NCBI RefSeq assembly: GCF_018812025.1
Contig: NC_063044.1
Span: forward strand, 71,774,176 to 71,838,175
Length of the DNA: 64,000 nt
Origin: Megalobrama amblycephala
Taxonomy: Eukaryota > Chordata > Actinopteri > Cypriniformes > Xenocyprididae
Direction: 5' to 3'
Below, piece by piece: positions 26,301 through 35,760 of the stretch. Position 1 is the first letter of the stretch. Every line of letters starts with the position of its first letter. Below the pieces are notes generated by a model, which did not search any database, had not been told where the DNA came from, and was given only the letters and a program-made list of their open reading frames with translations. A program made the position numbers and the translations under genes.

Positions 26301-29300
26301 AATGCTCGACCTAACAGGTAGACCATACTGTGGGCACATAACCATGGAGGCCAGAAAGGGCCTATAGAAAGACATTCAATGGTGGCCTGCGAAGACCACC
26401 TTGAACACTTATCTCACTAGAAGCAAGAAACATGACCTCAGTATACAGCAAATGAAACTGTGAGGTGCCCACATAACAGTCCACCTAACACAATCCAACA
26501 AGCAGTGTACTCGGTAAAAGGAACCCTTTTTACTCTTTAGAACAAAAGGAGTACAGCATACGCCATCAGCAACTAAGGAAGGCCCCAGAAGAAGGGCCTA
26601 TGACCTCAGCAGACACGTGGCATCAGCCCGAGGCAGTGTTTTAAGCACCAGGAAGGACAAATAACCGAACCATAAGGAGGCTAAATTATGACCTGGGGCC
26701 CTGGCCAACTAGAAATGTACTCAGTGAAATACTAGTAACTCTGACCACGAGAGGAGTACACTATTACATACACCAGCATGTTCAAAAGGTGGCCCAGGGG
26801 GCCTAATACCTGTAAAACATACGACGTTAATCTAGTGGCCACCTAAGGACTAGCATCCTAGAGAGCAGAACTCAGCTATAAAGCTTAAGTTTAATCCGCT
26901 CATCCTAGGATATACTCAGCGCTTGATTATTTGCACTGAGGAGGCTGTGCGCTAGAAACCCAGATACAGGGGAGCACAAACCAGCCTAGGGCTGAACCTC
27001 AGGAGGAGGCCTCATGGAGGCCTACCACCCATGATCAGCTTATGGAGCTAAGCACTATTACACAAACAACCATAGCAGGGAAGTACAAAGCTCAACCTAA
27101 CAGGTAGACCCTACTGGGCACATAATCATATACGAAAAACATTTCGCCACATTAGAAGGACATTCAATGGTGGCCTGTGAGGGCCACCTTGAACACCTGT
27201 CTTGCGGGGCGCAGGTTACATATGACTTAGTAACAGTAGTTAAACTGCCCACATGACAATCTACCTAACACAATCCAATGAGCAGTGTACTTGGTAAACT
27301 AACCTTTTTACTCTTTAAATCAAGAGAAGTACGACGTATACCAACACGCACTAAGGAAGGCCTTTGACTGGCCTATGGCCTTAGCAGACACGTGGCATCA
27401 GCTTGTGGCAGTGTTTAACCATTAGGGTTCTAGGAGCAAAAAATAGAACCAACCTAGATACTAGGTAGCTATTTAGCTCGACTAGAGTAGAACCCAGACT
27501 CAAGGAGGCTGATGTAGTTAAAACCAAACTTTAGTAAGGTTTTACCACAAAAACTCACCCTTGAGAGGTCAACCACTCAAAAGAGTACTCATTAAAAGCA
27601 CCTTTTTACTCCCAAGTGAGAGGAATACATAACTGAACTCCAACATGCTGCACGGGAGGCCCATAGATCCTACCCTAGTAAACACGTGGCATCAGCTAGT
27701 GGCGACCATAATCATACCAACCATCAGGCCATGCATTCAAGATTTAGTTACTAAAAGGAAATGCATATTACGCCACATACTCCACGAGAGACCTGATTAA
27801 GGCCTACTCAACAGAGGTGGGGCGTGGCCGATGACTCCCAGGTATCCTGCCAACAAGTCGGCTAAAAAAGGAGGCCCTGTGGGGCCTACAATCTCAGCAA
27901 CAAGTGGCGTTCAGCCTGTTTGCAGAATAAAACACGGACTGTGCCAACATGTGAACTAGAAAGGAGGCCTGTAGGGGCCTACCATTCCAATGACACGTGG
28001 CTTCAGCTCATGAAATAAACTATGTGAACAAACTATGATCACCTAACAACAGCACTTGCAAAACTTTTCACAAGCTGTTAACTAGAAAGAGTCTAAAGAC
28101 ATAAGAACCTACATTCCAAGTTATATGCAATATAGCTGTTATCAAGATCACTAAAGGGAGCTAATAGAAACCAGACTGCAAAAGCGGTTCTAACACTACC
28201 CTGAGTATGCAATCCAGCAGGTGATGCACTCAGTGACACAAATAAACCCTAACTGGGGAATATTAAAATAGTCAACAATCTCTTTAAATAGAGGTTAAAA
28301 TCAAAAAAGGCCTGCTATTATGAGAACAGGTGCTAATCTGTGGCAGCATAAGTAAGCTCACATACAAATGTAGGGCACAAGGCTAGAACTCAAAGCAAAA
28401 CACAATGCTTTGAAATACATGCCATCCTAATAGGATAAACATTCTCTCCAAACAGATTCGCAAATCTGTACTGAGCCCTAGAGGATGGAGGCTAAAAAGC
28501 TAGCGCTGTCAACTCAAACTTGAATGAAAATCAAGTGGCTCAGAGGAAAAACATTTATCATAGCATGAAAGGTTCTAGAAAGTGGGGCCTAGCATAAACT
28601 GATAACTTATATACGCAAAGATAAGGGCCTACCACCTGAGAAAAACAGCATCAGGGAGTCTAAAAACAGTCTACAAACTTAGCTGTTAAACTCAACAATT
28701 GCACCTACATAAACAAGGGGACAATGGGCATATGGCCTAACAACTCCCTCGGGAGGAGGCCAGAACTAGGAACTATACCACCTGACAGAGGATAGTAAAC
28801 ATAGGGTAACATATAACACACCTAACCTAGCTCTAGCCTAGCCGCTAAGCTACGGGCCTTCTTACAGGGCCACAAGCCTAGTGAAGCCTGGGCTTCACCT
28901 CCAAATTTCATGGATAAGAGAAAGAAAGCGAAGCTCACAAGCAAACAATGTCAGGCGGCCGATTAAGGCCAACCTAACATACATACTTACTGAAGTGACG
29001 AGTGCTAACTCAAACTACTCTAGAAAACAGCAGATGAGAAGCAACTCTAAACAGGTGGCTAAGAGGCGGTCATTTTGTGGCCTGCACAATATATCATGCC
29101 AGCTTAACAACTTCAGTTTACCCAAAAACCCATTTTTGACTACATGCTCAGAAAAACTATACAGGAAAAACAAGGTCTTATTTTAAACACATAAAAATAT
29201 AGACCCTCCTGCATCTCAAAGACCGAAGACTCCTTAATTTCACACGAAAATGGAATCTAAGGTTCTTTTAAACCTAAAAGATCCTCCCATTATCAAACCG

Positions 29301-32300
29301 AAAAAGCAGGTCGACAGAAATAATCACTATGGGCCCAGCCATCAGTCTGACCATAAGTATCTGAGCAAGATATATGTTTATAAAATATATACATGCATAT
29401 GTAAATATATATACATATACTCATATACATATATTCATACATATATACAGCACAGTCCAAAAGTTTGGAACCACTAAGATTTTTAATGTTTTTAAAAGAA
29501 GTTTCGTCTGCTCACCAAGGCTACATTTATTTAATTAAAAATACAGTAAAAAACAGTAATATTGTGAAATATTATTACAATTTAAAATAACTGTTTTCTA
29601 TTTGAATATATTTCACAAAGTTATTTATTCCTGTGATGCAAAGCTGAAATTTCAGCATCATTACTCCAGTCTTCAGTGTCACATGATCCTTCAGAAATCA
29701 TTCTGATATGCTGATTTGCTGCTCAAGAAACATTTAATGTGTACAATTGTACAAAATATTTGTGTACAATATTTTTTTTCAGGATTATTTGATTAATAGA
29801 AAGTTCAAAAGAACAGTGTTTATCTGAAATCTAATCTTTTGTAACATTATGAATGTCTTTACTGCCACTTTTGATTGATTTAATGCATCCTTGCTGAATA
29901 AAAGTATTCATTTCTTTAATTTCTTTTCAAAAAAATAAAAATAAAAATTCTTACTGACCCCAAACTTTTGAACGGTAGTGTATAATGCTACAGAAGCTTT
30001 GTATTTCAGATAAATGCTGTTCTTTTGAACTTTCTATTCATCAAGGAATCCTGAAAAAAAAAGTACACAACTGTTTTCAACATTGAAAATAATCATAAAT
30101 GTTTCTTGAGCAGCAAATCAGCATATTAGAATGATTTCTGAAGGATCATGTGACACTGAAGACTGGAGTAATGATGCTGAAAATTTAGCTTTGATCACAG
30201 GAATAAATTACTTTGTGAAATATATTTAAATAGTACACAGTTATTTTAAATTGTAATAATATTTCACAATATTACTGTTTTTTACTGTATTTTTAATTAA
30301 ATAAATGTAGCCTTGGTGAGCAGACGAAACTTCTTTTAAAAACATTAAAAATCTTAGTGGTTCCAAACTTTTGGACTGTACTGTATATATATGTAGGAGG
30401 TGAAAGAAGAAGAAGAGAGGGTAGAAAAAAGTCGCCCTATATAGCTGGGGAATCGATTACAAACGCAGTGGTGTTTACAATTGATCCTCCATCTCACTCT
30501 CGCTTTTTCCTCCTCCAGTCTGTCTGGATTCAGACACAAATCTGAATGGCTAGGTGTTTTTCCATGCCCTCCTGATCTCAAACGTGGATATCAGGAGTGA
30601 ATGGAAAGTTTATGGGAGCTGCAGCGTTCACGGACAGAAAGGAACCACTTGTCGAGCCGTCCGCGCGCAGCCCCTTTCTTAACGCGCTCTCACGGCAGTG
30701 GCAGCCTGCCGAAAAGCACGTCCACAAACACAGCAGCCCTCACACACAGCAGCCGGCGCACTGCCGGAAGTGATGATGTCAAAACACGGACGTCATCGTC
30801 ATCCAACAACTCATGCTCGTCAGCCCCGGGGAAGCAGAGAGAGAAACAGCTCTCTCAAACGATCCATATTACGTCATAGGCTGTTGCCGGCCAATAGGGA
30901 TTGGAGTTGTTGAATAGTTTTGCTTTCAGACACCGGGTCACGTGTGACGTTCCCCAAAGCGTTCAAAAGCAGAGCGAGTTCCCTTTCGAAAGGGAACCTG
31001 AATTATCTAACTGAATATCTAAAGTATTAGTAGCCGCTAGTGTTTTATAGTTGCGCTGAAGGAATACATCAACTCACCAGAGACAGTAACAGTGAATCTT
31101 TTTAACAAAATCCTTCTGTCACTGATGATCTTTAGTCTAAATTCTCCAGCATGTTCAGTTTCAATGTCACTGATGGTCAGAGATCCAGTCCTGCTGTCCA
31201 TCTTCAGTCTGTCTCTGAATCTCCCATCGTCGCCATCATAGTACAAGGTCCGATTGTTATCTGCATCACCTTTAGCGATGAGAGATCCTTCAGCTCCAAA
31301 TCTCCACAGTATCAGATCATGTTTCTGTAGGTCAGTATCAGTGTGTAGGGTCTCAGAGTTTCCCTTTGTGGCTAACAATGCCTTTATTTCATCTTTATCT
31401 TCAACAGACTTGAGTGGAGATTCTGAAAAAATAATATCACAATCCCATAACTGTTGAATAATTCAGCTTGCATATTCTCAGATTTACTCACCTTTCACAA
31501 TAACTTTGAATGTCTTGGATTTGATCCCTACACTGCTGATACTCTCTACTTTATATACACCAGAGTGTTGGATTCTGATATTCCAGATGGTGAGAAATCC
31601 AGTTTGATCCAGATTAATTTTGTCACTAAACATCGTCATCAACTTCACATCACTATATTCAACTTTTCCAGTTGCTCTGTTGATTGTTGCTATGCTATTA
31701 TCATTAAATTTCCACTCTGTTAGACCATCTTTCTGCGTTTCAATAAAATCAGTCTGTAGATTAAGAGAATCTCCCTCGATCACGGTCTTCACTTCATCTG
31801 GATCAACATCAAACACACCTGCAGAACAAACGGAAACATGTTACATTTATTCATTCACCATATGCTTTACCTTTTATTAAAAATAAACAATTGGCAGAAA
31901 AAAAAATGTTAAAGGTGCCCTAGATTATGTTTTTACAAGATGTAATATAAGTCTAAGGTGTCCCCTGAATGTGTCTGTGAAGTTTCAGCTCAAAATACCC
32001 CAGAATACTGATCCAAATAATCAGTAATTCCTTCTTAAGTATTTGGTAATACTTAAGTCATTACTAGTGGGTTACCAAGGCCTTTACTTTAAAATTAATT
32101 ATACATTATTCATTATTCACGTTAATTATGAACCTGTATATAGTAGTTCTTAGTAGTTCTCTGGGAGGAATGAAAAAACAGTAGTTACTGATTAGTTAAT
32201 AGTGAACTACCACCTTTAACTGAGCACTATTACTTACTAATTCATTCATCAGAGTTACTTGTTAGTTAATAGTAGTTACTATAGTGTTAATAATGCATTA

Positions 32301-34902
32301 CTCATTTGTTCCTGTGTAGTTATTCATTAATGAAGGATCAGTATTCTAAAGTGTTACCGTGATTTTTAATAGACAGATGTAGAAGTGCTCCTGGAAAAAT
32401 AGTCAACATTAATGTTACACACTGTAGTGTCACCAAATTCAGTTTACACAACAATGGTCTCCTATTGGTTCTTGCATATTTTTGTTAGTGTTTATTATGA
32501 AAAATATTCAATATCTTCACTGTTATGCAGTGTAATGCCATCAAATCCAGTCCACACAACATCGCTGTCCAGCTGGTTATACTACAAAACTTACTTTGAA
32601 AAAAAGGTGTTTTTACATAATTTATATGTAATTTTTTTATTTATTTAATTTTTAAATACACATGTTTTAAGTGTTGTAGTATAACCATCAGGATGTGTGA
32701 ACTGAATTTGGTGAATGCGTTACAGTTATGTTACTGAATGATTTTCATAATAAAAACTCATACAAATTATGTTCAAACTAAATGATATAGCATAACAAGT
32801 AGGAGACCTGATGTGTAAACTGAATATAGTGGCACTATTTTTTTTGTAACGTTTTTTCGGGGTTTGCACTTTGCAGACGGTTCCTCCGGACTCCTCTCTC
32901 AGCCGCTCGTACATTGCAGAGGAAGGCTCGTTATGAAATTAGATTGTAGCTCGTTGCATGTTACAGTTTTTCTCAGTCGCTTTGGTGCATTTCTCACATC
33001 ACTATTTACATTTGCACAACAGTTAATGCAGTTCTCAAAACAATTAGTACAAACTGCAAAACCTAGTTGATAACCTGCAAAAGCGTGTCACTTGCTCAAA
33101 ATGGATAGGTCATTCCTCAAAAGCAAGTATTCGTGTCAATGAAAGTGTCAGTGTCATCAAGATGAAAAGTCCTGACACCATTGTTTATGAACAAGATAGT
33201 CAAATGGCTTTGTCATGTTTTCATTATGACAGTTTACTCTGTCAATGTTTTCCAATGTAAAAAAGTCAGATCTTGGTGACACTACCTGAAAATGCTCAAG
33301 ACAGCACTATATACTATTTGCACAGCCATTTGAAAAATACAGTAAAGTTACACATTACTGTATTTAGTGAGGTAACTGAGTACAAGACACTGAATATGTA
33401 TGTTTCACATTTTTACTGCACATGCTCTTTGCAATTCTAATTTGTTCACAGCATTGTGCAAAAGAAAAAATACACCCTTATTTGCAACAAACATAAACTC
33501 CCTTTGGGTAGAGCTGTGCACAACTGTAAACAATATTGCAGTACATATGGCAAATCTTTACTGTAACACTACTGTACGCTACAATACACTAAATGTGTGA
33601 TGCAGTAAAGCTGTACGTCTAAATGTAAAATGTACAGTGACAAGTTCTTGTCCCACTGCAAGCTTCATGTATGACACGATGACAGTAGTGCAGTGCAGAT
33701 TGTTTAGTGCTGAATTACTGTCCATTTATACACATCTGTTCTCCCGACGAAATGTTTGAATAATTGAATTTACAGTGGTTCTCCCAACATTTGGCTGCAC
33801 CCTTCGACCGGCCTCAGCCATTGTGAGGCCGTGATTGACAACATGATCCACAATTGTAGCCCTGATTTCATCAGGGATCTGCCTATTGGCCTCTTCTTCC
33901 TCTTCCCCTGTTTTGTCCCCTTCCCCTTCCTCCCCGCACCCTTACCCCTCTTCCACGAGGCTGACCTTCCACTTCTGTGTCACAGTATTGTAGAAATGGT
34001 ACACACTATGTCCTGCTTGGTTCGTATATGCTTGTAAAATGGGGGTTTATGGGATTCAGCTCTGACAGTGATTGTAGAGAAGTGGCTTATCATTGGTTGC
34101 AACTAATGCTTCACACACCCCTTCTCATCAGTGAAAGTTGAGATTCACTTGAGAGAAATTGTTCAATTTAGGAGACATTTTCAGGAAAAAAAGATTTTAA
34201 AAAAATGTGTAAAATTTGCTTGACAGATTTTGACAACTAGTTCAACATTTTTGTATGTAATGACTCAAGCAATGAAATGAGGATTATTAGTTTTATATGG
34301 AATGACTATTCAGCATTCACAAGTATAGTTAATTTTGACTGACATGACATAAGCAAATGATAATGTTATAAAACAGCAGAGAGTTGTATGAAAGCGATTG
34401 ATGCATGTCCAAAAGCATTTGCAATTTGTTCAAAGGAATGAGAAACTGCTACTATGATGTGCACAAATGACTAAATGTTGTGGAGGTTGAACTAACTGTT
34501 GTGCAAATGTAAATAGTGATGTGAGAAATGCACCAAAGCGACTGAGAAAAACTGTATTATAAAGTGGTGTTATTTGTGTAGTAACAACTTTTAGCTCACG
34601 AGTTACTGATCCCGGAAATTCGAATCTGTGAATCTGTTGCCAACTTTACTAAACTATTTTCCTTTAAAGCAGAACATTGTGTTTGGAGGATAGTTTCTTT
34701 AAAATTCTCCTGTATATTTTAAATGAGCATATCATCAATAATGAAGGTAATGCGTACTTCAAATGCAAAGGCTTGTCATGTAAAACTACTAAGCACACCT
34801 GTCAGGGACAAAGTGAAACCGAAAGCATTAAAGAAAATCAGAATTTAAACACTTACCCTCTATGACGAAGAAACACACAAACATAGAAAACGCGCTCTTC
34901 AT
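11241..34902 (-). CDS. CD2/SLAM-like Ig receptor with micro-exon-encoded tail
   Basis: Twenty exons join on the minus strand into one open frame of 494 codons plus stop, every internal junction being phase 1. Order: signal peptide (34857-34902), V-like domain 1 (31492-31818), V-like domain 2 (31078-31422), membrane span (25088-25210), thirteen micro-exons (24964 down to 13197), then tail exons 12490-12660, 12007-12048 and 11241-11305 with TAG at 11241-11243. Neither V-like domain has the usual B- and F-strand cysteines, as in the N-terminal domains of CD2/SLAM-family receptors. Those bind homologous partners on other leukocytes. The expected C2 domain is missing and a second V-like domain stands in its place. 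The tail has no clear ITIM or ITSM; one tyrosine occurs in CIYVAE. Family assignment is by features only. Exon use, especially of the micro-exons, is inferred from splice sites and phase. Confidence 0.75.
11460..11706. mobile_element. hAT-like MITE fragment
   Basis: It begins GGGCCGTTTACACAACA and continues with AACGG/AAAACG-rich sequence typical of a high-copy fish family. Its far end was not defined. Confidence 0.4.
12007..12048 (-). CDS. Tail exon B of the SLAM-like receptor
   Basis: 42 nt encoding [14 protein letters not shown], acceptor TTAAAACAG and donor GTGAGA, phase 1-1. Strongly acidic. Confidence 0.65.
12490..12660 (-). CDS. Tail exon A of the SLAM-like receptor
   Basis: 171 nt, phase 1-1, acceptor ATCTCTAG, donor GTGAGT. 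It starts [19 protein letters not shown] and contains a basic [12 protein letters not shown] stretch. A decayed duplicate lies at about 13600-13705. I do not recognise the domain. Confidence 0.7.
12740..13130 (+). mobile_element. L2-like LINE ORF2 fragment
   Basis: Two overlapping frames contain blocks typical of the end of fish L2-type ORF2: [15 protein letters not shown], then [20 protein letters not shown] and [13 protein letters not shown]. The shift between frames is near 12920. It lies in an intron of the receptor gene in the opposite orientation. Confidence 0.85.
13197..13226 (-). CDS. Micro-exon 13 (EMEISEQEI)
   Basis: 30 nt, canonical acceptor CTGTGCAG, donor GTGAGT. It is the last unit before the tail exons. 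Confidence 0.65.
13470..13516. repeat. Perfect 18-bp hairpin
   Basis: ACCTCTTGATGGAAATAA at 13470-13487 is followed after 11 nt by its exact reverse complement at 13499-13516. It lies in an intron beside a decayed tail-exon copy. Confidence 0.85.
13600..13705 (-). pseudogene. Decayed duplicate of tail exon A
   Basis: The acceptor (GTTTCTAG before 13705) and the first codons match exon 12490-12660 (ADVT, then an ELEKG and an FMLK stretch). Small indels follow and bring stops (TAA near 13645). Its position shows that the micro-exon and tail-exon module was duplicated as a block. Confidence 0.7.
14456..14485 (-). CDS. Micro-exon 12 (EAETSEPET)
   Basis: 30 nt, canonical acceptor TTTGACAG, donor GTAAGC. 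Confidence 0.65.
15215..15250 (-). CDS. Micro-exon 11 ([11 protein letters not shown])
   Basis: 36 nt, canonical acceptor TGTGACAG and donor GTAAGT. This is the longest unit and is proline-containing. Confidence 0.65.
15507..15536 (-). CDS. Micro-exon 10 (EIADKIKKI)
   Basis: 30 nt, donor GTAAGT, acceptor at ATGAAG. A Tc1 element lies between this unit and micro-exon 9. Confidence 0.5.
15660..16886 (+). mobile_element. Tc1/mariner-like element in the micro-exon array
   Basis: Ends carry matching inverted repeats of about 42 bp (core GTTGGGAC...GTCCCAAC), with TA at 15658-15659 and 16887-16888. Flanking DNA on both sides rejoins into an array spacer sequence (GAGTTTATA / AATGATC) seen intact in sister units near 18970 and 15340. 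That gives a clear empty site. Confidence 0.93.
15699..16674 (+). pseudogene. Tc1-type transposase, broken
   Basis: The N-terminal HTH half ([16 protein letters not shown]) ends at a TGA at 16092-16094. Catalytic blocks follow: WSDESKF, MVWGCM, then [10 protein letters not shown] and [12 protein letters not shown] further frame change falls near 16370. It has at least two inactivating lesions. Confidence 0.88.
16947..16973 (-). CDS. Micro-exon 9 (EEKISERL)
   Basis: 27 nt with a canonical acceptor (GGGACAG) and donor GTAAGT. It retains the full ATGAAG start that other units have turned into their acceptor. Confidence 0.65.
17356..17385 (-). CDS. Micro-exon 8 (EISKQLEQL)
   Basis: 30 nt, donor GTGAGT, acceptor at ATGAAG. 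Near-duplicate of micro-exon 2. Confidence 0.55.
17680..17995. repeat. Interspersed repeat of LTR-like composition
   Basis: This insertion between two array units begins near the GGACTGCATTTCCCATAACC stretch and runs through C+T-rich sequence. It resembles high-copy fish repeats, but no terminal repeats were identified. Confidence 0.4.
18015..18038 (-). CDS. Micro-exon 7 (GNCEKEM), degenerate
   Basis: 24 nt if the AG of ACAAAG is used; donor GTAAGT. It is the most diverged unit and may be skipped. Confidence 0.35.
18189..18218 (-). CDS. Micro-exon 6 (KISEKLKEM)
   Basis: 30 nt, donor GTAAGT, acceptor at ATGAAG. It fits the coiled-coil-like consensus well. Confidence 0.55.
18378..18401 (-). 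CDS. Micro-exon 5 (EGCDKEL)
   Basis: 24 nt, donor GTAAGT, acceptor at ATGAAG. The residues are diverged from the array consensus but the frame is open. Confidence 0.45.
18822..18845 (-). CDS. Micro-exon 4 (EINEKEL)
   Basis: 24 nt, donor GTAAGT, acceptor at ATGAAG. Confidence 0.5.
19080..19918 (+). repeat. Repeat insertion with 30-bp minisatellites
   Basis: It interrupts the array between units 18822 and 19993. At 19340-19435 a 30-bp unit (AGGGCGGAGCCTGCTTGACA) repeats about three times. At 19550-19645 a second 30-bp coding-like unit (AAPE/HIM-type decapeptide) repeats about three times. The 3' end finishes GTTACA after a CCTCCAGTGGA stretch shared with the solo LTR at 36295-36720, so the insert is probably retroelement-derived. 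Confidence 0.5.
19993..20013 (-). CDS. Micro-exon 3 (KLSKQL)
   Basis: 21 nt, the shortest unit. Donor GTAAGT, acceptor at ATGAAG. Confidence 0.5.
20132..24305. mobile_element. Large inverted-repeat DNA element with 6-bp TSD
   Basis: The ends GGTAATACTT and AAGTGATACC are inverted and continue as long similar arms. They are flanked by AAAGAT at 20126-20131 and 24306-24311. The left arm holds three tandem copies of a unit of about 122 bp (near 20150, 20272 and 20396). A second inverted section pairs about 20690-21140 with 22190-22440. No transposase frame is present, so it is non-autonomous. The superfamily is not assigned. It is interrupted by an LTR-like insert at 22555-24067. Confidence 0.7.
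22555..24067 (+). mobile_element. Probable solo LTR
   Basis: It starts TGTAGC and ends CGTTACA, with CATT on both sides (22551-22554 and 24068-24071). It interrupts the arm repeats of the surrounding element, which resume directly after it. A CATAAAAG motif near 23270 could be a TATA box. No coding region was recognised. Confidence 0.45.
24310..24560. repeat. Degenerate TCTCAGAATT/AAGTCAGATT repeat
   Basis: Short inverted modules (TCTGACTTTTT, TTCTGAGAAGATATAAACTT) occur in both orientations around a T-run at 24428-24442. This is a common low-complexity fish repeat. Confidence 0.55.
24644..24673 (-). CDS. Micro-exon 2 (EISKQLEQL)
   Basis: 30 nt, donor GTAAGT, acceptor at ATGAAG. It is almost the same coding unit as the copy at 17356-17385. 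Confidence 0.6.
24935..24964 (-). CDS. Micro-exon 1 (KFSKQLELL)
   Basis: 30 nt. It lacks the canonical acceptor. The usable AG is inside the ancestral ATGAAG, which keeps phase 1. The donor is GTAAAT, weaker than those of its sisters. Confidence 0.55.
25088..25210 (-). CDS. Transmembrane exon with poly-Ala span
   Basis: 123 nt, phase 1-1, acceptor ATTACAG, donor GTAAGT. It encodes [16 protein letters not shown] followed by eight alanines, then [17 protein letters not shown]. The hydrophobic segment followed by CRR is a standard type I membrane span with a stop-transfer signal. The alanines come from a GCN triplet tract at 25139-25164. Confidence 0.85.
25235..31002. mobile_element. 5.8-kb TIR-bounded non-coding element
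   Basis: Inverted ends of roughly 130-150 bp pair 25265-25383 with 30873-31000. The shared core includes TTTGAACGCTTTGGGGAAC and CACGTGACCCGGTGTCTGA. Internal palindromes such as TTCCCTTTCGAAAGGGAA occur at 25538 and 30980. Inside, a unit of about 800 bp repeats at about 26046 and 26851 (shared AGCATCCTRGAGAGCAGAA). It has no long ORF. It fills nearly the whole intron between the Ig2 and TM exons. The superfamily is unknown to me. Confidence 0.65.
29441..30390. mobile_element. Fold-back element, arms about 400 bp
   Basis: The left arm begins CACAGTCCAAAAGTTTGG and the right arm ends with its reverse complement near 30380. Matching continues through about 29840 and back from about 30007, leaving a centre of roughly 165 bp. 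It is nested in the 5.8-kb element. A partial relative lies at 36780-37020. Confidence 0.8.
31078..31422 (-). CDS. Exon 3: V-like Ig domain 2
   Basis: 345 nt, phase 1-1, acceptor TTTTTTCAG and donor GTGAGT. It contains [32 protein letters not shown] and [10 protein letters not shown], and again has no intradomain cysteine pair. It is a V-like unit like exon 2, not a C2 domain, so the ectodomain appears to be V-V. Confidence 0.83.
31492..31818 (-). CDS. Exon 2: V-like Ig domain 1
   Basis: 327 nt, bounded by TTCTGCAG and GTGAGT, phase 1 at both ends. It starts [18 protein letters not shown] and ends with a G-strand-like SKTFKVIVK. Residues typical of V folds are present (LTEW for the C-strand Trp; SGVYKV for the F strand), but the B- and F-strand cysteines are replaced. 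The length equals that of the V exon of the plus-strand gene. Confidence 0.85.
31880..32960. repeat. Interspersed-repeat fragments in intron 1
   Basis: A stretch rich in TTAGTTAATAGT-type motifs (32090-32370) ends CTAAAGTGTTACCG, like the terminus of a high-copy fish MITE. A second stretch at about 32415-32720 repeats TGTAGTGTCACCAAATTCAG-like and related sequence in both orientations. Boundaries are uncertain. Confidence 0.4.
32964..34554 (-). mobile_element. Tc1/IS630-like deletion derivative
   Basis: Long, nearly perfect TIRs begin CAGTTTTTCTCAGTCGCTTT and end with the reverse complement. The match extends for more than 60 bp. TA flanks both ends (32962-32963 and 34555-34556). Only a remnant of a transposase DNA-binding region remains inside. 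Confidence 0.85.
33750..33980 (-). pseudogene. Transposase HTH remnant
   Basis: On the minus strand a GR-rich stretch precedes [20 protein letters not shown], followed by a [11 protein letters not shown] helix. This is a paired/HTH-type region of an IS630/Tc1-related transposase. No DDE blocks follow, so the catalytic part is deleted. Confidence 0.65.
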
Positions 34903-35760
34903 GTTGTTGTGAAACTGAGTTAAATAAGGACGATTGTGTCTGTGTTGAAGAAGCGTCTCGCTGTCTACTGGGATGTGTTTTGAGATTTCTGGACCGCGCC
35001 CATCGCCGAAATCCCGCATTGCGCCTGCGCAATCGCGGCCACTCTAGTCACTGCTTGTGTTTACACCAGCTGCAGCGCTAAAGTTTCACTAAAGTTCATG
35101 TTTTCTTCACTAAAGTTTATTTTTGACAGCCGCACAGCAGAACAAAACCTCAAATAACTGAAAACACAAGCCTGATTTACTCTAATGTGTACAAATAAAA
35201 ATTTAAACATATTTTAAAGTTAATCTAAAATACTAGTCTGGCAGAAACACTGATGTGTTTTATTGTTAACATGTTGATCAGAAGCTGATTAGCATAAAAA
35301 GTAGTGTTACTTCATGAAATGTTAAACGATTTCGTTGATTTTTAAAGCTATGTTTAGAGAAAATGTACACCGTTTTGGTTAAATGTATTTATTTATACTC
35401 CAAAAATATAAAGTCACTATCTTATTAGGCTCAAAGTTGAATTAATGGATGAAAAGACAAAAGTCTTTTTTTTTTTTTTTTTTCTGGTTTAATACCTAAC
35501 TGTCTACATTTGGTCTGTTGTATTTTTCGTGTTATTATTAACAGTACTATTTTTGTTTTGTTTATTTGGAGACTAGTGAGGCTTCAGGCAAGCCGCTAGT
35601 TGGCCCTCATGTGCGGTGGTGGGACTCTGTCTATTCATGCTTGATCCTGTGTGTGTGTGTTGTGGTGAGACCTGGAAGTGAGTGCAGGTGTGGAGCAGGG
35701 AGGATCATGGGATATAGAGTCCAGAACAGAAAGGAACTGTGACACTAGTAGGTTTTCTAC
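34690..35760 (-). repeat. Segmental duplication, copy 1 (first exon and upstream)
   Basis: The stretch from ATTTTAAATGAGCATATCAT through exon 1 and the GGACCGCGCCCATCGCCGAA promoter-proximal sequence reappears at 38500-38830. The distal part (GAGACTAGTGAGGCTTCAGG near 35570) reappears near 40170. Confidence 0.85.
34857..34902 (-). CDS. Exon 1: signal peptide of the SLAM-like receptor
   Basis: ATG at 34902 starts [15 protein letters not shown], a lysine followed by a hydrophobic stretch. Donor GTAAGT follows 34857. The exon is 46 nt and ends in phase 1, the same length and phase as the first exon of the plus-strand receptor at 41239. It is nearly identical to a second copy at 38650-38695. Confidence 0.85.

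Noticed and set aside
28881..29186. A 101-codon frame within the 5.8-kb element, considered as a remnant transposase
   Set aside because: No helix-turn-helix or catalytic motif, and the composition matches the non-coding surroundings.
33831..34037. A plus-strand 68-codon frame with Pro/Phe-rich residues
   Set aside because: It is antisense to the transposase HTH remnant on the minus strand.
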